Shown piece by piece: positions 24,989-34,094 of a stretch of 64,000 nt of DNA. The notes below the pieces were generated by a model that ran no database searches, was not told where the DNA came from, and saw only the letters and a list, made by a program, of their open reading frames with translations. Location of the stretch: positions 496,001 to 560,000 of the forward strand of contig CAVZDP010000002.1 in the NCBI GenBank assembly GCA_963774075.1, given 5' to 3'. Positions within the stretch are counted from its first letter, which is position 1; each line of letters starts with the position of its first letter. This DNA comes from JBBQNR01 sp963774075 (GTDB lineage: Bacteria > Actinomycetota > Thermoleophilia > Solirubrobacterales > JBBDJG01). The position numbers and the translations under genes are program-made.

Positions 24989-26260
24989 CTACTCCCGGAT
25001 CTGGCCGCTGCCGTGGACGACGTACTTGAACGTCGTCAGCTCACGCAGCCCGATGGGGCCACGAGCGTGAAGCTTCTGGGTCGAGTTGCCCATCTCAGCG
25101 CCCATTCCGAATTCCCCGCCGTCCGTAAACCGCGTCGAGGCGTTCACGTATACGCAAGCCGCGTCCACCTCTCCGGTAAATCGGTCCGCAACTTCGTCGT
25201 CCCTCGTCACGATCGCCTCCGAGTGCCCGGTGCCGTAGCGGTTCACGTGCTCGATCGCCTCGTCGGCGCTGTCCACGACCCTCACCGCCATTTTCATGCC
25301 CAGGTACTCGGTGGCCCAGTCCTGCTCGCCGGCCTCACCCAGCGTGTCACCCAGCTCTCCCGCCACGGCCCGTGCCCGGCCGTCGGTGACGAGCTCGACG
25401 CCGGCGTCCTGAAGATCCTTGAAGAGGTCGGGCAGCACGGCCGGTGCCGCGTCGGCATGGACGAGCAGCGTCTCGGCGGAGTTGCACACTCCCGGCCGCT
25501 GCACCTTCGCGTTGTAGGCGATGCGCCGCGCCATCTCCGGGTCGGCGCTCGCGTCCACGTAGACGTGGCAGTTGCCGGCCGCGGCGTAGATCACCGGCAC
25601 GGTCGCGTGCTCCTTCAGCTGCGCCTTGAGCCCCTCCCCTCCCCGGGGGATGACGAGGTCCACGAGCCCTTCCTGCCGCACGAGCTCGACGAGCTCGCCG
25701 CGGTCCCCTCCGCCGAGGAGCTGGACCGAGCCATCCGGGAGGCCCATCCCCTCGCCCGCCTCGGCGACGATCTTGGCGAGCACCGCGTTCGAGCGCTCGG
25801 CGGTCGAGGAGCCGCGGAGCACGACCGCGTTCCCGGACTTGACCGCGAGCGCGGACGCGTCCACCGTCACGTTCGGGCGTGCCTCGTAGATGATCGCCAC
25901 GACGCCCAGCGGCACGCGCACCTTGCGAAGCTCCAGCCCGTTCGGCAGCCGGCTCGACTCGATCTCCTCGCCCACCGGGTCGGGGAGGGCGATTATGTCC
26001 CGCACTCCCGCGGCCATCTGGTGCACGCGTCCCTCGTCCAGCGACAGCCGATCGATCAGAGCCGCGTCCAGCCCGGCGGCGCGCCCGTCCTCGAGATCGG
26101 CGGCGTTGGCCTCGAGAATCTCGTCGACGCGCGCGTCGAGCGCGTCCGCGATCGCGCCGAGGGCGGCATCCTTCGTGGCGGTGTCGAGGGTCGCGAGCGG
26201 CCGCGCGGCGCGCTTCGCCTGAGCGCAGAGCTCCTCGACCGTCTGGGTCCTCGTCGCCAT
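24989..26260 (-). CDS. proA: Gamma-glutamyl phosphate reductase
   Basis: This 423-residue protein of the aldehyde-dehydrogenase fold performs the second step of proline synthesis (glutamyl phosphate to glutamate semialdehyde, NADPH). Visible motifs are VRVPLGVVAIIYEARPNVTV, NAVVLRGSSTAERSN, the catalytic Cys in KVQRPGVCNSAETLLVH and the glycine-rich TRFTDGGEFGMGAEMGNST. It lies downstream of proB with a methyltransferase gene between them. Confidence 0.97.
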   Translation of the reverse strand: MATRTQTVEELCAQAKRAARPLATLDTATKDAALGAIADALDARVDEILEANAADLEDGRAAGLDAALIDRLSLDEGRVHQMAAGVRDIIALPDPVGEEIESSRLPNGLELRKVRVPLGVVAIIYEARPNVTVDASALAVKSGNAVVLRGSSTAERSNAVLAKIVAEAGEGMGLPDGSVQLLGGGDRGELVELVRQEGLVDLVIPRGGEGLKAQLKEHATVPVIYAAAGNCHVYVDASADPEMARRIAYNAKVQRPGVCNSAETLLVHADAAPAVLPDLFKDLQDAGVELVTDGRARAVAGELGDTLGEAGEQDWATEYLGMKMAVRVVDSADEAIEHVNRYGTGHSEAIVTRDDEVADRFTGEVDAACVYVNASTRFTDGGEFGMGAEMGNSTQKLHARGPIGLRELTTFKYVVHGSGQIRE

Positions 26261-26263
26261 CGC

Positions 26264-26953
26264 CTAAGGGTAGCGGGGCGGGCTCGACGGCTGCCAGATC
26301 GCATTGCCGGGCGGCCGCCAGGAGCAGTTGTCGAACTGCACGAGGTTGCCGCCGTAGAGCTTTCGAAGCTCGGCGAGCGCCATGGTGACGCCTCCCCAGC
26401 CGGTGTTGTCGAAATACACCTTGCCCTCGGGAGCGGTGACGCGCGGGCAGACGACCTTGATCTCGTCCAGCACGTGCTGGAACGTGTGCTTGTCGTCGAG
26501 CAACACGAAGTCGAAGTGATCGCGCTCCTCCGCCATCCGGGAGAGAAAGCCGACAGCGTCCTCGACGTGGAAGCGAACGCGGCTCGACAGCCCGGCGCGC
26601 TCGACGTTGTCGCGCGCGACGGCGGCGAGCTCCGGGTCGAGCTCCACGGTGTCGACGACGGCCTCCACCCCCAGGTCCTCGAGCGCCTGCGCCATCACGA
26701 TCGTCGAGACGCCGCGGTTGGTGCCGGTCTCCAGCACCGCCACGTTCTCCTGCTCCGGGAACAGCGAGCAGTAGAGCGAGTAGTAGAGGAGGTTCCAGGC
26801 CGGGAAGCCGAGGCTCCAGTCGGTGCTGCCCGCCACGTCGTCCTCGCCCGTCGCCTCGGCGGGCTCGAGCTCCGCGATCAGCGGGTTCGGCAGCAGGCGG
26901 CGGTCGTAGTCGAAGCGGCGCCGCGAGCGCTGCCTCGGGGTCGGTTTCTCCAT
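26264..26953 (-). CDS. Class I SAM-dependent methyltransferase
   Basis: This 229-residue Rossmann-fold methyltransferase has motif I VAVLETGTNRGVSTIVMA, acidic motif II VDTVELDPELAAVARDN and HFDFVLLDDKHTF downstream, as in the O-methyltransferase-like (Methyltransf_24) group. The substrate is unknown. It sits between proB and proA, three bases from proA and nine from proB, so it is co-transcribed with proline genes. That placement is not part of the conserved operon and may be an insertion. Confidence 0.8.
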   Translation of the reverse strand: MEKPTPRQRSRRRFDYDRRLLPNPLIAELEPAEATGEDDVAGSTDWSLGFPAWNLLYYSLYCSLFPEQENVAVLETGTNRGVSTIVMAQALEDLGVEAVVDTVELDPELAAVARDNVERAGLSSRVRFHVEDAVGFLSRMAEERDHFDFVLLDDKHTFQHVLDEIKVVCPRVTAPEGKVYFDNTGWGGVTMALAELRKLYGGNLVQFDNCSWRPPGNAIWQPSSPPRYP

Positions 26954-26962
26954 GCGCCCAGC

Positions 26963-28063
26963 CTACGCGAGCACGAAATAATCTCGATGAACGGCCTCTT
27001 CGCTCGCGCGCGGAAGCAACTCTCGCACCTGCGTCGACTTCAGGCCCTTGACGCGACGCAGATCCTCGGCCGAGTAGTTGGAGATCCCCTTGCCGACCGC
27101 CCGCCGGCCGTCGGCGGCGGACGCCACGTCCACCGCGTCTCCCGCCTCGAAGCTGCCCTCGACGTCCAGGACGCCAACCGGCAGCAGGCTCGTGCCCTTT
27201 TCGCGCAGCGCCCGCTCGGCGCCGTCGTCCACGAGCAGCACGCCCCGGCTCGCCTTCGCGTACTTGAGCCACAGCTTGAAGCTCGAGGCGGTCTTCTGCT
27301 GGGGATAGAAGCGGGTGCCCACATCCTCGCCCGCGACCGCGCGCAGAAGCGTCCCCGGCTGGGTGCCGTTGCAGATCACGACGGGTATACCGGCAGACGT
27401 GGCCATCTCCGCCGCCAGCACCTTGCTTCGCATCCCGCCGGAGCCGAGGTGCGAGCCGGACATCCCGATCTCGTAGCTTCGAAGCTGAGCGAGGTCGCTC
27501 ACCTCGCTCACGCGCTCGGCGTCGTCGTCGCGCCTCGGATCCTTGGTGTAGAGGGCGTCGACGTCGGAGAGCACGACGAGCAGGTCAGCCGCGAGGAGAA
27601 TCGTCACCTGCGCCGCCAGGATGTCGTTGTCGCCGAAGCTGATCTCGTCGGTCGACGTCGTGTCGTTCTCGTTGATGACCGGCACGACTCCCCACTCGAA
27701 CAGCTTCTGCAGCGTGCGGCGGGCGTTCACGTACTGCATGCGCGCCGACATGTCGAAGAACGTCAGCAGCACCTGCGCGGTCTTTACGTCGTGCGCGCCG
27801 AGCAGCTCCGCGTAGACGTCGTAGAGAGGGCCCTGACCGATCGCGGAGGCCGCCTGCAGCTCCTCCATCGCGCTCGGGCGCACGGGCATCCCCATCAGGC
27901 GCATTCCGCGCGCGATCGCGCCGGAGGTCACGAGCACCACGTTCTGACCGCCGGTACACAGCTCGGCCACCTGCCGCGCGCACTCGCGCAGAACCTCCTC
28001 GCGCACGTCTCCACGCTCGTCGGCGACGAGGGTCGAGCCGAGCTTCACGACCGTCACCGCCAT
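26963..28063 (-). CDS. proB: Glutamate 5-kinase with PUA domain
   Basis: This 366-residue enzyme phosphorylates glutamate in proline synthesis. The amino-acid kinase domain begins MAVTVVKLGSTLVADERGDV and shows NVVLVTSGAIARGMRLMG, VPVINENDTTSTDEISFGDN and the lysine loop GSGGMRSKVLAAEMA. A C-terminal PUA domain (about residues 275-355, DDGAERALREKGTSLLPVGV) is present, as in E. coli ProB. The gene overlaps obg by ten bases. Feedback inhibition by proline is expected of the family, not shown here. Confidence 0.97.
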   Translation of the reverse strand: MAVTVVKLGSTLVADERGDVREEVLRECARQVAELCTGGQNVVLVTSGAIARGMRLMGMPVRPSAMEELQAASAIGQGPLYDVYAELLGAHDVKTAQVLLTFFDMSARMQYVNARRTLQKLFEWGVVPVINENDTTSTDEISFGDNDILAAQVTILLAADLLVVLSDVDALYTKDPRRDDDAERVSEVSDLAQLRSYEIGMSGSHLGSGGMRSKVLAAEMATSAGIPVVICNGTQPGTLLRAVAGEDVGTRFYPQQKTASSFKLWLKYAKASRGVLLVDDGAERALREKGTSLLPVGVLDVEGSFEAGDAVDVASAADGRRAVGKGISNYSAEDLRRVKGLKSTQVRELLPRASEEAVHRDYFVLA

Positions 28064-29439
28064 TCCGCTTCCTCGCCTGGAGCGGGCTCGCCGGGGAACA
28101 GCAGGAACGCGACATCGCCGACGCGCACCTCTTCTCCCGGTTCGAAGCCCTTCGACTCCAATTCCTTGATCACTCCCATCGCCTTGAGTCGCTCCTCGAT
28201 GTAGGCGAGCGCATCCCGGTTCTCGAGGTCGTGGCGCTCGACGAGGCGCTCGACGGAAGCGCCCGAGACCGTGAACTCGTGCTCTCCGCTGCGCTCGACC
28301 CGGTAACCGGACTGCCCGGCCGGGCGGTAGACAGCGTACTCGGCCATCTGCTCGCCACCGGCCTCCTCGCCGGCCTCGGCCTCCGGCTCGCCGACGGGCG
28401 GTCGGGCGTGGCCGAAGATCGCGGACCGAACGGAATTCAGACCCGCGCCGGTGGCGCTCGACACCGCCAGCACGATCGGCTCGCCCTCGTCGCCCTCGTC
28501 GCTTCCCTCGCGACGCACGAGAGGGTCGTTCGCGAGCATTGCTCGCCAGGTCCGGACCGTTTCCTCCACCGTCTCCGGCGGCAGCAGATCGATCTTCGTC
28601 AGGACAGGGATGAAGAGCCTGTGCTCGAGCCCCGCGCCATGGCGCTCGAGCTCCGACCGCACGAAGGCGAAGGTCTGCTCGGGCGGCACCTCGTCGGCGG
28701 GCGCGATGTCGACCAGGTGAAGGAGTAGTTGCGTGCGCTCGACGTGGGCGAGGAACTCGTGTCCCAGCCCAGCGCCGGCGCTGGCGCCCTCGATCAGGCC
28801 GGGGATGTCCGCGATCACGAGCTGTCGGCCCTCGTCGTCCTCGATCGTCCCGAGCACCGGCTCGAGCGTCGTGAACGGGTAGTCCGCGACCTTGGGCTGC
28901 GCGCGGGTGAGGCGCCGGATGAGCGAGGATTTGCCGGCGTTCGGAGCGCCCACGAGCCCGACGTCGGCGAGCAGCCGCAGCCGCAGCTCGAGCGTCGCCT
29001 GCTCGCCCGGGAGTCCTCGCTCCGCGAAGCGCGGCGCCTGGCGCGTCGAGGTCGCAAAGCGGCGGTTCCCTGATCCTCCCGCACCGGCGCGCGCCACGGT
29101 GGCGCGCTGCCCGTGCCCGACGAGGTCGTAGCGCATCCCCGTCGCGGCCTCCTCGACGACGGTCCCGCGCGGAACGTGAAGTTCGAGCGGCTCACCGCTC
29201 GCGCCCTGGCGCTGTGAGCCCTGGCCGTGGGCACCGCGGGCGCCCCGGTAGTGACGGCGGTGGCGGAAGGACGAGAGGTCGCGCAGATCCCGGTCGGCGA
29301 CGATCACGACGTCGCCGCCCCGTCCTCCGTCGCCGCCGTCGGGGCCGCCCTTGGGCACGTGGGCCTCCCGGCGGAAGCTGACGCAGCCGTTCCCGCCCGC
29401 TCCGGCTTCGACGTGGATGGTGACGCGGTCGTAGAGCAC
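28054..29439 (-). CDS. obg: Obg GTPase (50S assembly and stress)
   Basis: This 461-residue protein has the glycine-rich Obg fold at the N-terminus (VEAGAGGNGCVSFRREAHVP, GPDGGDGGRGGDVV). The G domain has GAPNAGKSSLIRRLT (G1), DIPGLIEGA (G3) and LTKIDLL (G4). An OCT domain follows at about 360-440 (AVYRPAGQSGYRVER). Obg helps 50S maturation and responds to ppGpp. The start is GTG at 29439. It follows rpmA/rplU in the conserved order, although the divergent tag gene interrupts. Confidence 0.97.
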   Translation of the reverse strand: MLYDRVTIHVEAGAGGNGCVSFRREAHVPKGGPDGGDGGRGGDVVIVADRDLRDLSSFRHRRHYRGARGAHGQGSQRQGASGEPLELHVPRGTVVEEAATGMRYDLVGHGQRATVARAGAGGSGNRRFATSTRQAPRFAERGLPGEQATLELRLRLLADVGLVGAPNAGKSSLIRRLTRAQPKVADYPFTTLEPVLGTIEDDEGRQLVIADIPGLIEGASAGAGLGHEFLAHVERTQLLLHLVDIAPADEVPPEQTFAFVRSELERHGAGLEHRLFIPVLTKIDLLPPETVEETVRTWRAMLANDPLVRREGSDEGDEGEPIVLAVSSATGAGLNSVRSAIFGHARPPVGEPEAEAGEEAGGEQMAEYAVYRPAGQSGYRVERSGEHEFTVSGASVERLVERHDLENRDALAYIEERLKAMGVIKELESKGFEPGEEVRVGDVAFLLFPGEPAPGEEAEWR

Positions 29440-29551
29440 GCGCTCAAGTCTTACGCACGCCGGCTTCGGTCGGTCCTTACGCGTGATGCAGCGGCTTGGT
29501 CAGCGTGGGTCCGGAGGATCGTCGAGCGGCCACAGAACCACGCCGTGCTGC

Positions 29552-29557
29552 TATGAC
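29552..29557 (+). promoter_or_regulatory. Candidate -10 box for leaderless tag
   Basis: TATGAC is followed by six bases and the GTG at 29564. No ribosome-binding site is seen. Confidence 0.35.
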
Positions 29558-29563
29558 TGGGCC

Positions 29564-30142
29564 GTGACGCGACGCTGCGACTGGGTGCCCGCGGGTGACC
29601 CGCTCTACCTCGAATACCACGACGAGGAATGGGGTTCGCCGTCGCACGACGACAGGCACCTGTTCGAGCTATTGACGCTGGAGGGAGCGCAGGCGGGCTT
29701 GTCCTGGGCGACGATCCTGCACAAGCGTGAGGGCTACCGGGCGGCGTTCGCCGGCTTTGACCCCATGAGCGTCGCGCGTTTCGATCGACGACGGATCGAA
29801 CGTCTCTTACGCAACCCGGCGATCGTACGCAACCGGCTCAAGGTCGAGTCGGCCGTGAGCAACGCTCGGCGCGTGCTCGACGTGCAGAACGACATCGGCA
29901 GCTTCGAGGCCTACCTCTGGGAGTTCGTCGGAGGCGGGCCGATCGTCGGTCGCTGGAGGACGGTAGGCGAGCTACCTGCCGAGACGATCGAGTCGAGAGT
30001 GATGAGCAAGGACATGAAGCGGAGGGGCTTCCGCTTCGTGGGGCCGACGGTCTGCTACGCCTTCATGCAGGCCGCCGGCCTCGTGAACGACCACGTCACG
30101 ACATGCTTTCGGCACCGTGAGCTTGCGGCTATTCGACCGTGA
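29564..30142 (+). CDS. tag: DNA-3-methyladenine glycosylase I
   Basis: This 192-residue helix-hairpin-helix glycosylase removes 3-methyladenine from alkylated DNA. The start MTRRCDWVPAGDPLYLEYHD matches Tag, with zinc ligands Cys5 and His19; the other two, His177 and Cys181, lie in NDHVTTCFRH. The catalytic-pocket segment GAQAGLSWATILHKREGYR is present. The GTG at 29564 gives the canonical N-terminus; the frame is open to 29483 but that part is not conserved. The 3' end overlaps the convergent rpmA by 14 bp. Confidence 0.95.
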   Translation: MTRRCDWVPAGDPLYLEYHDEEWGSPSHDDRHLFELLTLEGAQAGLSWATILHKREGYRAAFAGFDPMSVARFDRRRIERLLRNPAIVRNRLKVESAVSNARRVLDVQNDIGSFEAYLWEFVGGGPIVGRWRTVGELPAETIESRVMSKDMKRRGFRFVGPTVCYAFMQAAGLVNDHVTTCFRHRELAAIRP

Positions 30143-30374
30143 TGACCCGGCCGCTGCGACCGGTCTTGAAGCTCACGACTCCAGCGCGCCGAGCGAAGAT
30201 CGTGTCGTCGCTACCGATGCCCGCGCCGGGGCCGGGCCGAAAGCGGGTGCCGCGCTGGCGCACGATGATCTCGCCGCCGGACACCTGCTCGCCCGCGAAC
30301 ACCTTCACGCCCAGCCGCTTCGCGTTCGAGTCGCGGCCGTTTCGGCTTGATCCAAGTCCTTTTTTGTGAGCCAT
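30129..30374 (-). CDS. rpmA: 50S ribosomal protein L27
   Basis: This 81-residue protein has the standard L27 sequence MAHKKGLGSSRNGRDSNAKR and VRQRGTRFRPGPGAGIGSDD. L27 reaches the peptidyl-transferase centre. No cleavable Firmicutes-type leader is present. It lies four bases after rplU, and its last 14 bases overlap the end of tag on the other strand. Confidence 0.97.
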   Translation of the reverse strand: MAHKKGLGSSRNGRDSNAKRLGVKVFAGEQVSGGEIIVRQRGTRFRPGPGAGIGSDDTIFARRAGVVSFKTGRSGRVITVE

Positions 30375-30377
30375 CCT

Positions 30378-30815
30378 TCAGCTTTCCTCTGAGTCGGCCT
30401 CGGCGGCCGGCGAGCGTTGTGGGCTAGAGGCGGTCTCTTTCTTTTTAGCAGCCGGGGAGCCCTCGGCCGGCTCCTTCTTCGCGGCCGCCCCGGCGGGCTT
30501 GCGCGAGAGCAGCTTGACATCGCTTATCTCGAGCCGGGTGAGGAGCGAGCGATGGCCGGCGCTCTTGCGATACCGCTTCTTGGCCCGGTACTTGAAGATC
30601 CGCAGCTTCGGGCCCTTGAGGTGCTCGGCCACGACGGCCTCCACTTTGACCTTGCCGAGGTCGTCGCCGTCCAGGATGGTCTCATCGCCGCTGTACATGA
30701 CGGCGCGTGGCGTCACCTTGGTGCCCTCGTCGGCGTGCACGCGATCGACGACGACCGAGTCGCCCTTGGCCACCCGGTACTGCTTGCCGCCCATCTCGAT
30801 GATCGCGTAGCTCAC
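30378..30815 (-). CDS. rplU: 50S ribosomal protein L21 with a charged C-terminal tail
   Basis: This 145-residue protein has L21 core motifs MSYAIIEMGGKQYRVAKGDS, KVTPRAVMYSGDETILDG and FKYRAKKRYRKSAGHRSLLT within about 100 residues. L21 is usually near 103 residues. Here about 40 extra residues (Lys/Ala/Glu/Ser-rich, ending EADSEES) form a low-complexity tail of unknown role. The start overlaps the end of the RNase E/G gene by four bases. Confidence 0.95.
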   Translation of the reverse strand: MSYAIIEMGGKQYRVAKGDSVVVDRVHADEGTKVTPRAVMYSGDETILDGDDLGKVKVEAVVAEHLKGPKLRIFKYRAKKRYRKSAGHRSLLTRLEISDVKLLSRKPAGAAAKKEPAEGSPAAKKKETASSPQRSPAAEADSEES

Positions 30816-32791
30816 GTCTCTCTGGAGCCCCCGGCGCGCGAGCGCCCTCGACCGCCTCTGCGGCCACGACGGCGCTTGGTCGTGGAGGGCGCGGATTGTA
30901 CTCGTCCCCCATCGTCCGCCGCCGCAGCGTGCTCCACGGCCGCCTCACTCGTGTGCGCCACCGGCGGCTCGGGCGTGGTGTCGTGCTCGCGGACGTCCTC
31001 GTCCTTCGCCGGGGCGCCGCCGTTCTCGGTCAGAAGGCTCGCGTAAGCGGCCGTGCGCTTGACCTCGTTGATCCGGATCAGCTTTCGCTCGCCGACAAAG
31101 GGCCCGCCGCCGGAGATCGAGATCACGTAGCCGTCGATCTTCGCGATCGCGTCGTCGATGTTGTACATGTGAGGCTCCTCGATCTCGATCAGGACCTCCT
31201 CGCCGGCCCTGAAAGGCAGGGCGCGGTGCTCGATTTCCTCACGGGTTCCCTCGGCGGTGATCTTGAACGAGTTCAGCGGGATCGACTCGCTGCCCTCGAA
31301 GTGGAAGTGCTTGCCGGTCGCCTCCTCGAGCTCTTGGAGCGGCTTGCCGCCGCCGCCGATCAGGATCGCCGCCACGCGCGGATGGACCTGGACGAGGAAC
31401 GCCTCGAACTTGGACTCGAGCTCTCTCAGCCTGCGCTCGACGTCGATCGCGATCGTCTCCTCGGACAGCACGACCCCTTCGCCGGCGCAGGTCGGGCAGG
31501 GCTTGGTCATGATCTCGCGTACGCCCTCGGTCACGTTCTGCCGCGTCATCTCGACCAGGCCGAGCGGTGAGATCTCCACCACGTAGGTCCGCGTGCGGTC
31601 TTCCTCCAGCGCCTTGCGCAGCGCGTTGAGCACGTTCTCGCGATTTCGCGACGAGGACATGTCGATGAAGTCGATGACGATGATGCCGCCGATGTCGCGC
31701 AGCCTGAGCTGACGCACGACCTCCTCGGCAGCCTGCATGTTGACCTTCGTGATCGTGTCCTCGAGGCTGCCGCGTCCGCGGCCCGTGTAGCTGCCCGTGT
31801 TGACGTCGATCACCGTCAGCGCCTCGGCCTTGTCGACCATCAGGTAGCCGCCGGCGGGCAGGTCGACCCGACGCTCGAGCGTGGAGCGGAACACCTCCTC
31901 GACGCCGGACTGCTCGAAGAGCGGCTCCTTGTCCTGGTAGAGCTCGACCCGCTCGGCCAGCTCCGGCGCTGTGCGCTCGAAGAAGCGCTTCACCCGGTGG
32001 TGCTGCTTGTCGTTGTCGATGACCGCGCGCTCGAACTCCTTCGAGAAGACGTCCCTGACGACCCGCACCGGCAGGTCGGCCTCCTGGAACACCATCTCGG
32101 GAGCCGTCGCAGACTCGACGCGCTTTTCAAGCACGCCATGGAGGGCGAACAGGTACTCGAGCTCGCGCTCCATGTCGACCTTGCGGGCGCCGTGAGCCGA
32201 GGTCCGGATGATGAGGCCGCCGTCGTCCAGCTTGAGCTTCGAAGCGAGCTTGCGAAGCCGCTCGCGCTCCGAGTCTGGCAGCCGCCGTGACACCCCGATG
32301 CCCTCGCCCTTCGGCACGTAGACGAGGTAGCGGCCCGGGATCGAGAGCTCCATCGTCAGGCGCGCGCCCTTGGTGCCGAGCGGGTCCTTCGTTGCCTGCA
32401 CGATCACCTCCTGCCCGGCTTTCAACAGCTCCGAGATGCGGGGGCCCCCTCGCCGGCCGCGGCCGCGACGCTGGTTCTGCAGGTCGGGCGTGACGATCTC
32501 GTCGACGTGCAGGAAGCCGTTCTTCTCGAGGCCGATGTCGACGAAGGCGGCCTCCATCCCGGCCAGCACGTTGTCGACGCGGCCCTTGTAGATGTTGCCG
32601 ACGATGGAGCGCCGGCCGCGCCGCTCGATGTAGAGCTCCGCGACCCTCCAGTCGCCCGCGTCGGCGTCGGTCGCTCCACGCGAGCGCCGCCTGCTGCCGC
32701 TGCTGCCACTCTCGGGAGCGCGGCCCTTCTTCTCCAAGATCGCGACCCGGGTCTCCCCGCGGTCGACGCTCACCAATACTTGCTTTCTCAA
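30812..32791 (-). CDS. rng: Ribonuclease E/G family endoribonuclease
   Basis: This 659-residue protein has an S1 domain (SIVGNIYKGRVDNVLAGMEA, about 62-81 onward). The DNase I-like catalytic domain has VIDVNTGSYTG (Asp329) and GGIIVIDFIDM (Asp374). The zinc-link is CPTC (432-435), and an extended C-terminal region ends in KRRRGRRGGRGRSRAGG. The enzyme cuts single-stranded A/U-rich RNA in rRNA processing and mRNA decay. The start is TTG at 32791 behind AAAGGA. Position next to rplU-rpmA is conserved. It could be named rne or rng. Confidence 0.95.
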   Translation of the reverse strand: MRKQVLVSVDRGETRVAILEKKGRAPESGSSGSRRRSRGATDADAGDWRVAELYIERRGRRSIVGNIYKGRVDNVLAGMEAAFVDIGLEKNGFLHVDEIVTPDLQNQRRGRGRRGGPRISELLKAGQEVIVQATKDPLGTKGARLTMELSIPGRYLVYVPKGEGIGVSRRLPDSERERLRKLASKLKLDDGGLIIRTSAHGARKVDMERELEYLFALHGVLEKRVESATAPEMVFQEADLPVRVVRDVFSKEFERAVIDNDKQHHRVKRFFERTAPELAERVELYQDKEPLFEQSGVEEVFRSTLERRVDLPAGGYLMVDKAEALTVIDVNTGSYTGRGRGSLEDTITKVNMQAAEEVVRQLRLRDIGGIIVIDFIDMSSSRNRENVLNALRKALEEDRTRTYVVEISPLGLVEMTRQNVTEGVREIMTKPCPTCAGEGVVLSEETIAIDVERRLRELESKFEAFLVQVHPRVAAILIGGGGKPLQELEEATGKHFHFEGSESIPLNSFKITAEGTREEIEHRALPFRAGEEVLIEIEEPHMYNIDDAIAKIDGYVISISGGGPFVGERKLIRINEVKRTAAYASLLTENGGAPAKDEDVREHDTTPEPPVAHTSEAAVEHAAAADDGGRVQSAPSTTKRRRGRRGGRGRSRAGGSRET

Positions 32792-32820
32792 GTCGATTCC
32801 TTTGTGTTGTTCTTAGTTTC

Positions 32821-32878
32821 GGTTGTCCATTGAATATCTAGTCGGCTCAGCGCTCCAACTTGCTGAGTCGCTGAGCGC
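32821..32878 (-). repeat. Divergent copy of the hairpin repeat, upstream of rng
   Basis: GGTTGTCC-ATT-GAATATC and TAGTCGGCTC match the copy at 56680-56700 (AGTTGTCCGAATATCGAGCC) apart from a 3-base insertion. It is followed by an inverted repeat, CTCAGCG (32846-32852) with CGCTGAG (32869-32875). It may be the rodA terminator or part of the rng leader. Confidence 0.5.
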
Positions 32879-32890
32879 GGTACGGGTCGC

Positions 32891-34081
32891 TCACGCCACC
32901 TCTTGCTTGGCAGAGGCCGCTTCGCGTGCCTGTACGTAGACGCTCTGGAGGATCCCCAGCGCGATCAGCGTCACCACCACCGAGGAGCCCCCGTAGCTCA
33001 TCAGCGGCAGCGGAATCCCTGTGATCGGCATGATCCCCAAGTTACCGCCCACGTTCACGAACACCTGCGTGAGCAGCATCGCCGCGAGCCCTCCCGCTAT
33101 CACGGCACCATAGAGGTTCTTCGCGAGCGTCAGGATACGAAGGCAGCGCCATATCAACAATGCATACAGGGACAGCACGATCGCCGCGCCCGTGAACCCG
33201 TACGTCTCACCCACCACGGCGAAGATGAAGTCCGTGTGGCGCTCCGGCAGGAACTCTAGGCGCGTTTGCGTTGCCTTCTCCGGCCCCCTGCCTGCCTTGC
33301 GGCCGGCGCCGATGGCCACCGTCGCCTGCTGGAGCTGGTAGCCCTCGTCGCCGGCGTCGGCGTCCTCCTTGTGAAGGAATGCGGTCAGGCGTTCCTTCTG
33401 GTAGTCCTTGAGCAGGGGCACGCCGGCCGCCGGCGCCAGCACCAGGACGATCGTCGCCGCCGCGGCGGCGAGCGCGCCGAGCGCCGCGAAGTGGGTCCAC
33501 TTCACGCCCGCCACGAACAGGAGCGTGAGTGCAATCGCGACGTAGACGATGCCGGTGCCGAGGTCCGGCTGCGCCATCACGAGCAGCGTCGGAACAAGCG
33601 CCAGCAACATCACGCGCGCGGTCAGCTCCCTGTCGCTGACCCGGCGCACGCGGTCGATCAGGAACGACGACAGCGCCAGCACAAGCAGCACCTTCCCGAG
33701 CTCCGACGGCTGGAAGCGGAAGAAGGGCACCTCGATCCAGCGCCGCGACCCACGGGTCAACCCGCCGGTTGCGAGCACGAGCAGGATCAGCCCCATCATC
33801 GTCGCGTAGAGCCCGACCTTCAGCTCGCGGAATCGCGTGTAGTCGATCCGCGCGAGCAGGAACATGAGGGTCAGGCCGAGAAGCGCGTAGGCGAGCTGGC
33901 GGGGGACGTAGTTCGCGACCGCCGTGCCCTCCGAGATCGGCCCGCCCAGGGTCACGAGGCTGAACGCGAGCAAGCCGAGCGTGGCGCCGAGGAGCAGGAA
34001 GTCGAGTTGGAGCAGCCTCGGGCGCGGCGCCCGGAAGCGCTGCACCCCGGTGCCGAACGGGGTGTGGGACTGCTCCATCAC
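32891..34081 (-). CDS. rodA: SEDS peptidoglycan glycosyltransferase RodA
   Basis: This 396-residue polytopic protein has about ten membrane helices. SEDS hallmarks are FQPSELGKVLLVLALSSFL, AQPDLGTGIVYVAIALTLL, LEFLPERHTDFIFAVVGE (the conserved periplasmic TDFIF) and GIPLPLMSYGGSSVVVTL. It polymerises lipid II into glycan strands for elongation together with the class B PBP encoded just upstream. Genomic place (mreBCD-mrdA-rodA) favours RodA over FtsW. Confidence 0.95.
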   Translation of the reverse strand: MMEQSHTPFGTGVQRFRAPRPRLLQLDFLLLGATLGLLAFSLVTLGGPISEGTAVANYVPRQLAYALLGLTLMFLLARIDYTRFRELKVGLYATMMGLILLVLATGGLTRGSRRWIEVPFFRFQPSELGKVLLVLALSSFLIDRVRRVSDRELTARVMLLALVPTLLVMAQPDLGTGIVYVAIALTLLFVAGVKWTHFAALGALAAAAATIVLVLAPAAGVPLLKDYQKERLTAFLHKEDADAGDEGYQLQQATVAIGAGRKAGRGPEKATQTRLEFLPERHTDFIFAVVGETYGFTGAAIVLSLYALLIWRCLRILTLAKNLYGAVIAGGLAAMLLTQVFVNVGGNLGIMPITGIPLPLMSYGGSSVVVTLIALGILQSVYVQAREAASAKQEVA

Positions 34082-34094
34082 GCGCGGGCCGCCA

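Noticed and set aside
24824..28204. A plus-strand open frame of over 1,100 codons
   Set aside because: It is antisense to nadD, proA, the methyltransferase, proB and part of obg, which all have full family motifs. Its His/Arg/Val-rich composition is the usual shadow of GC-biased codons.
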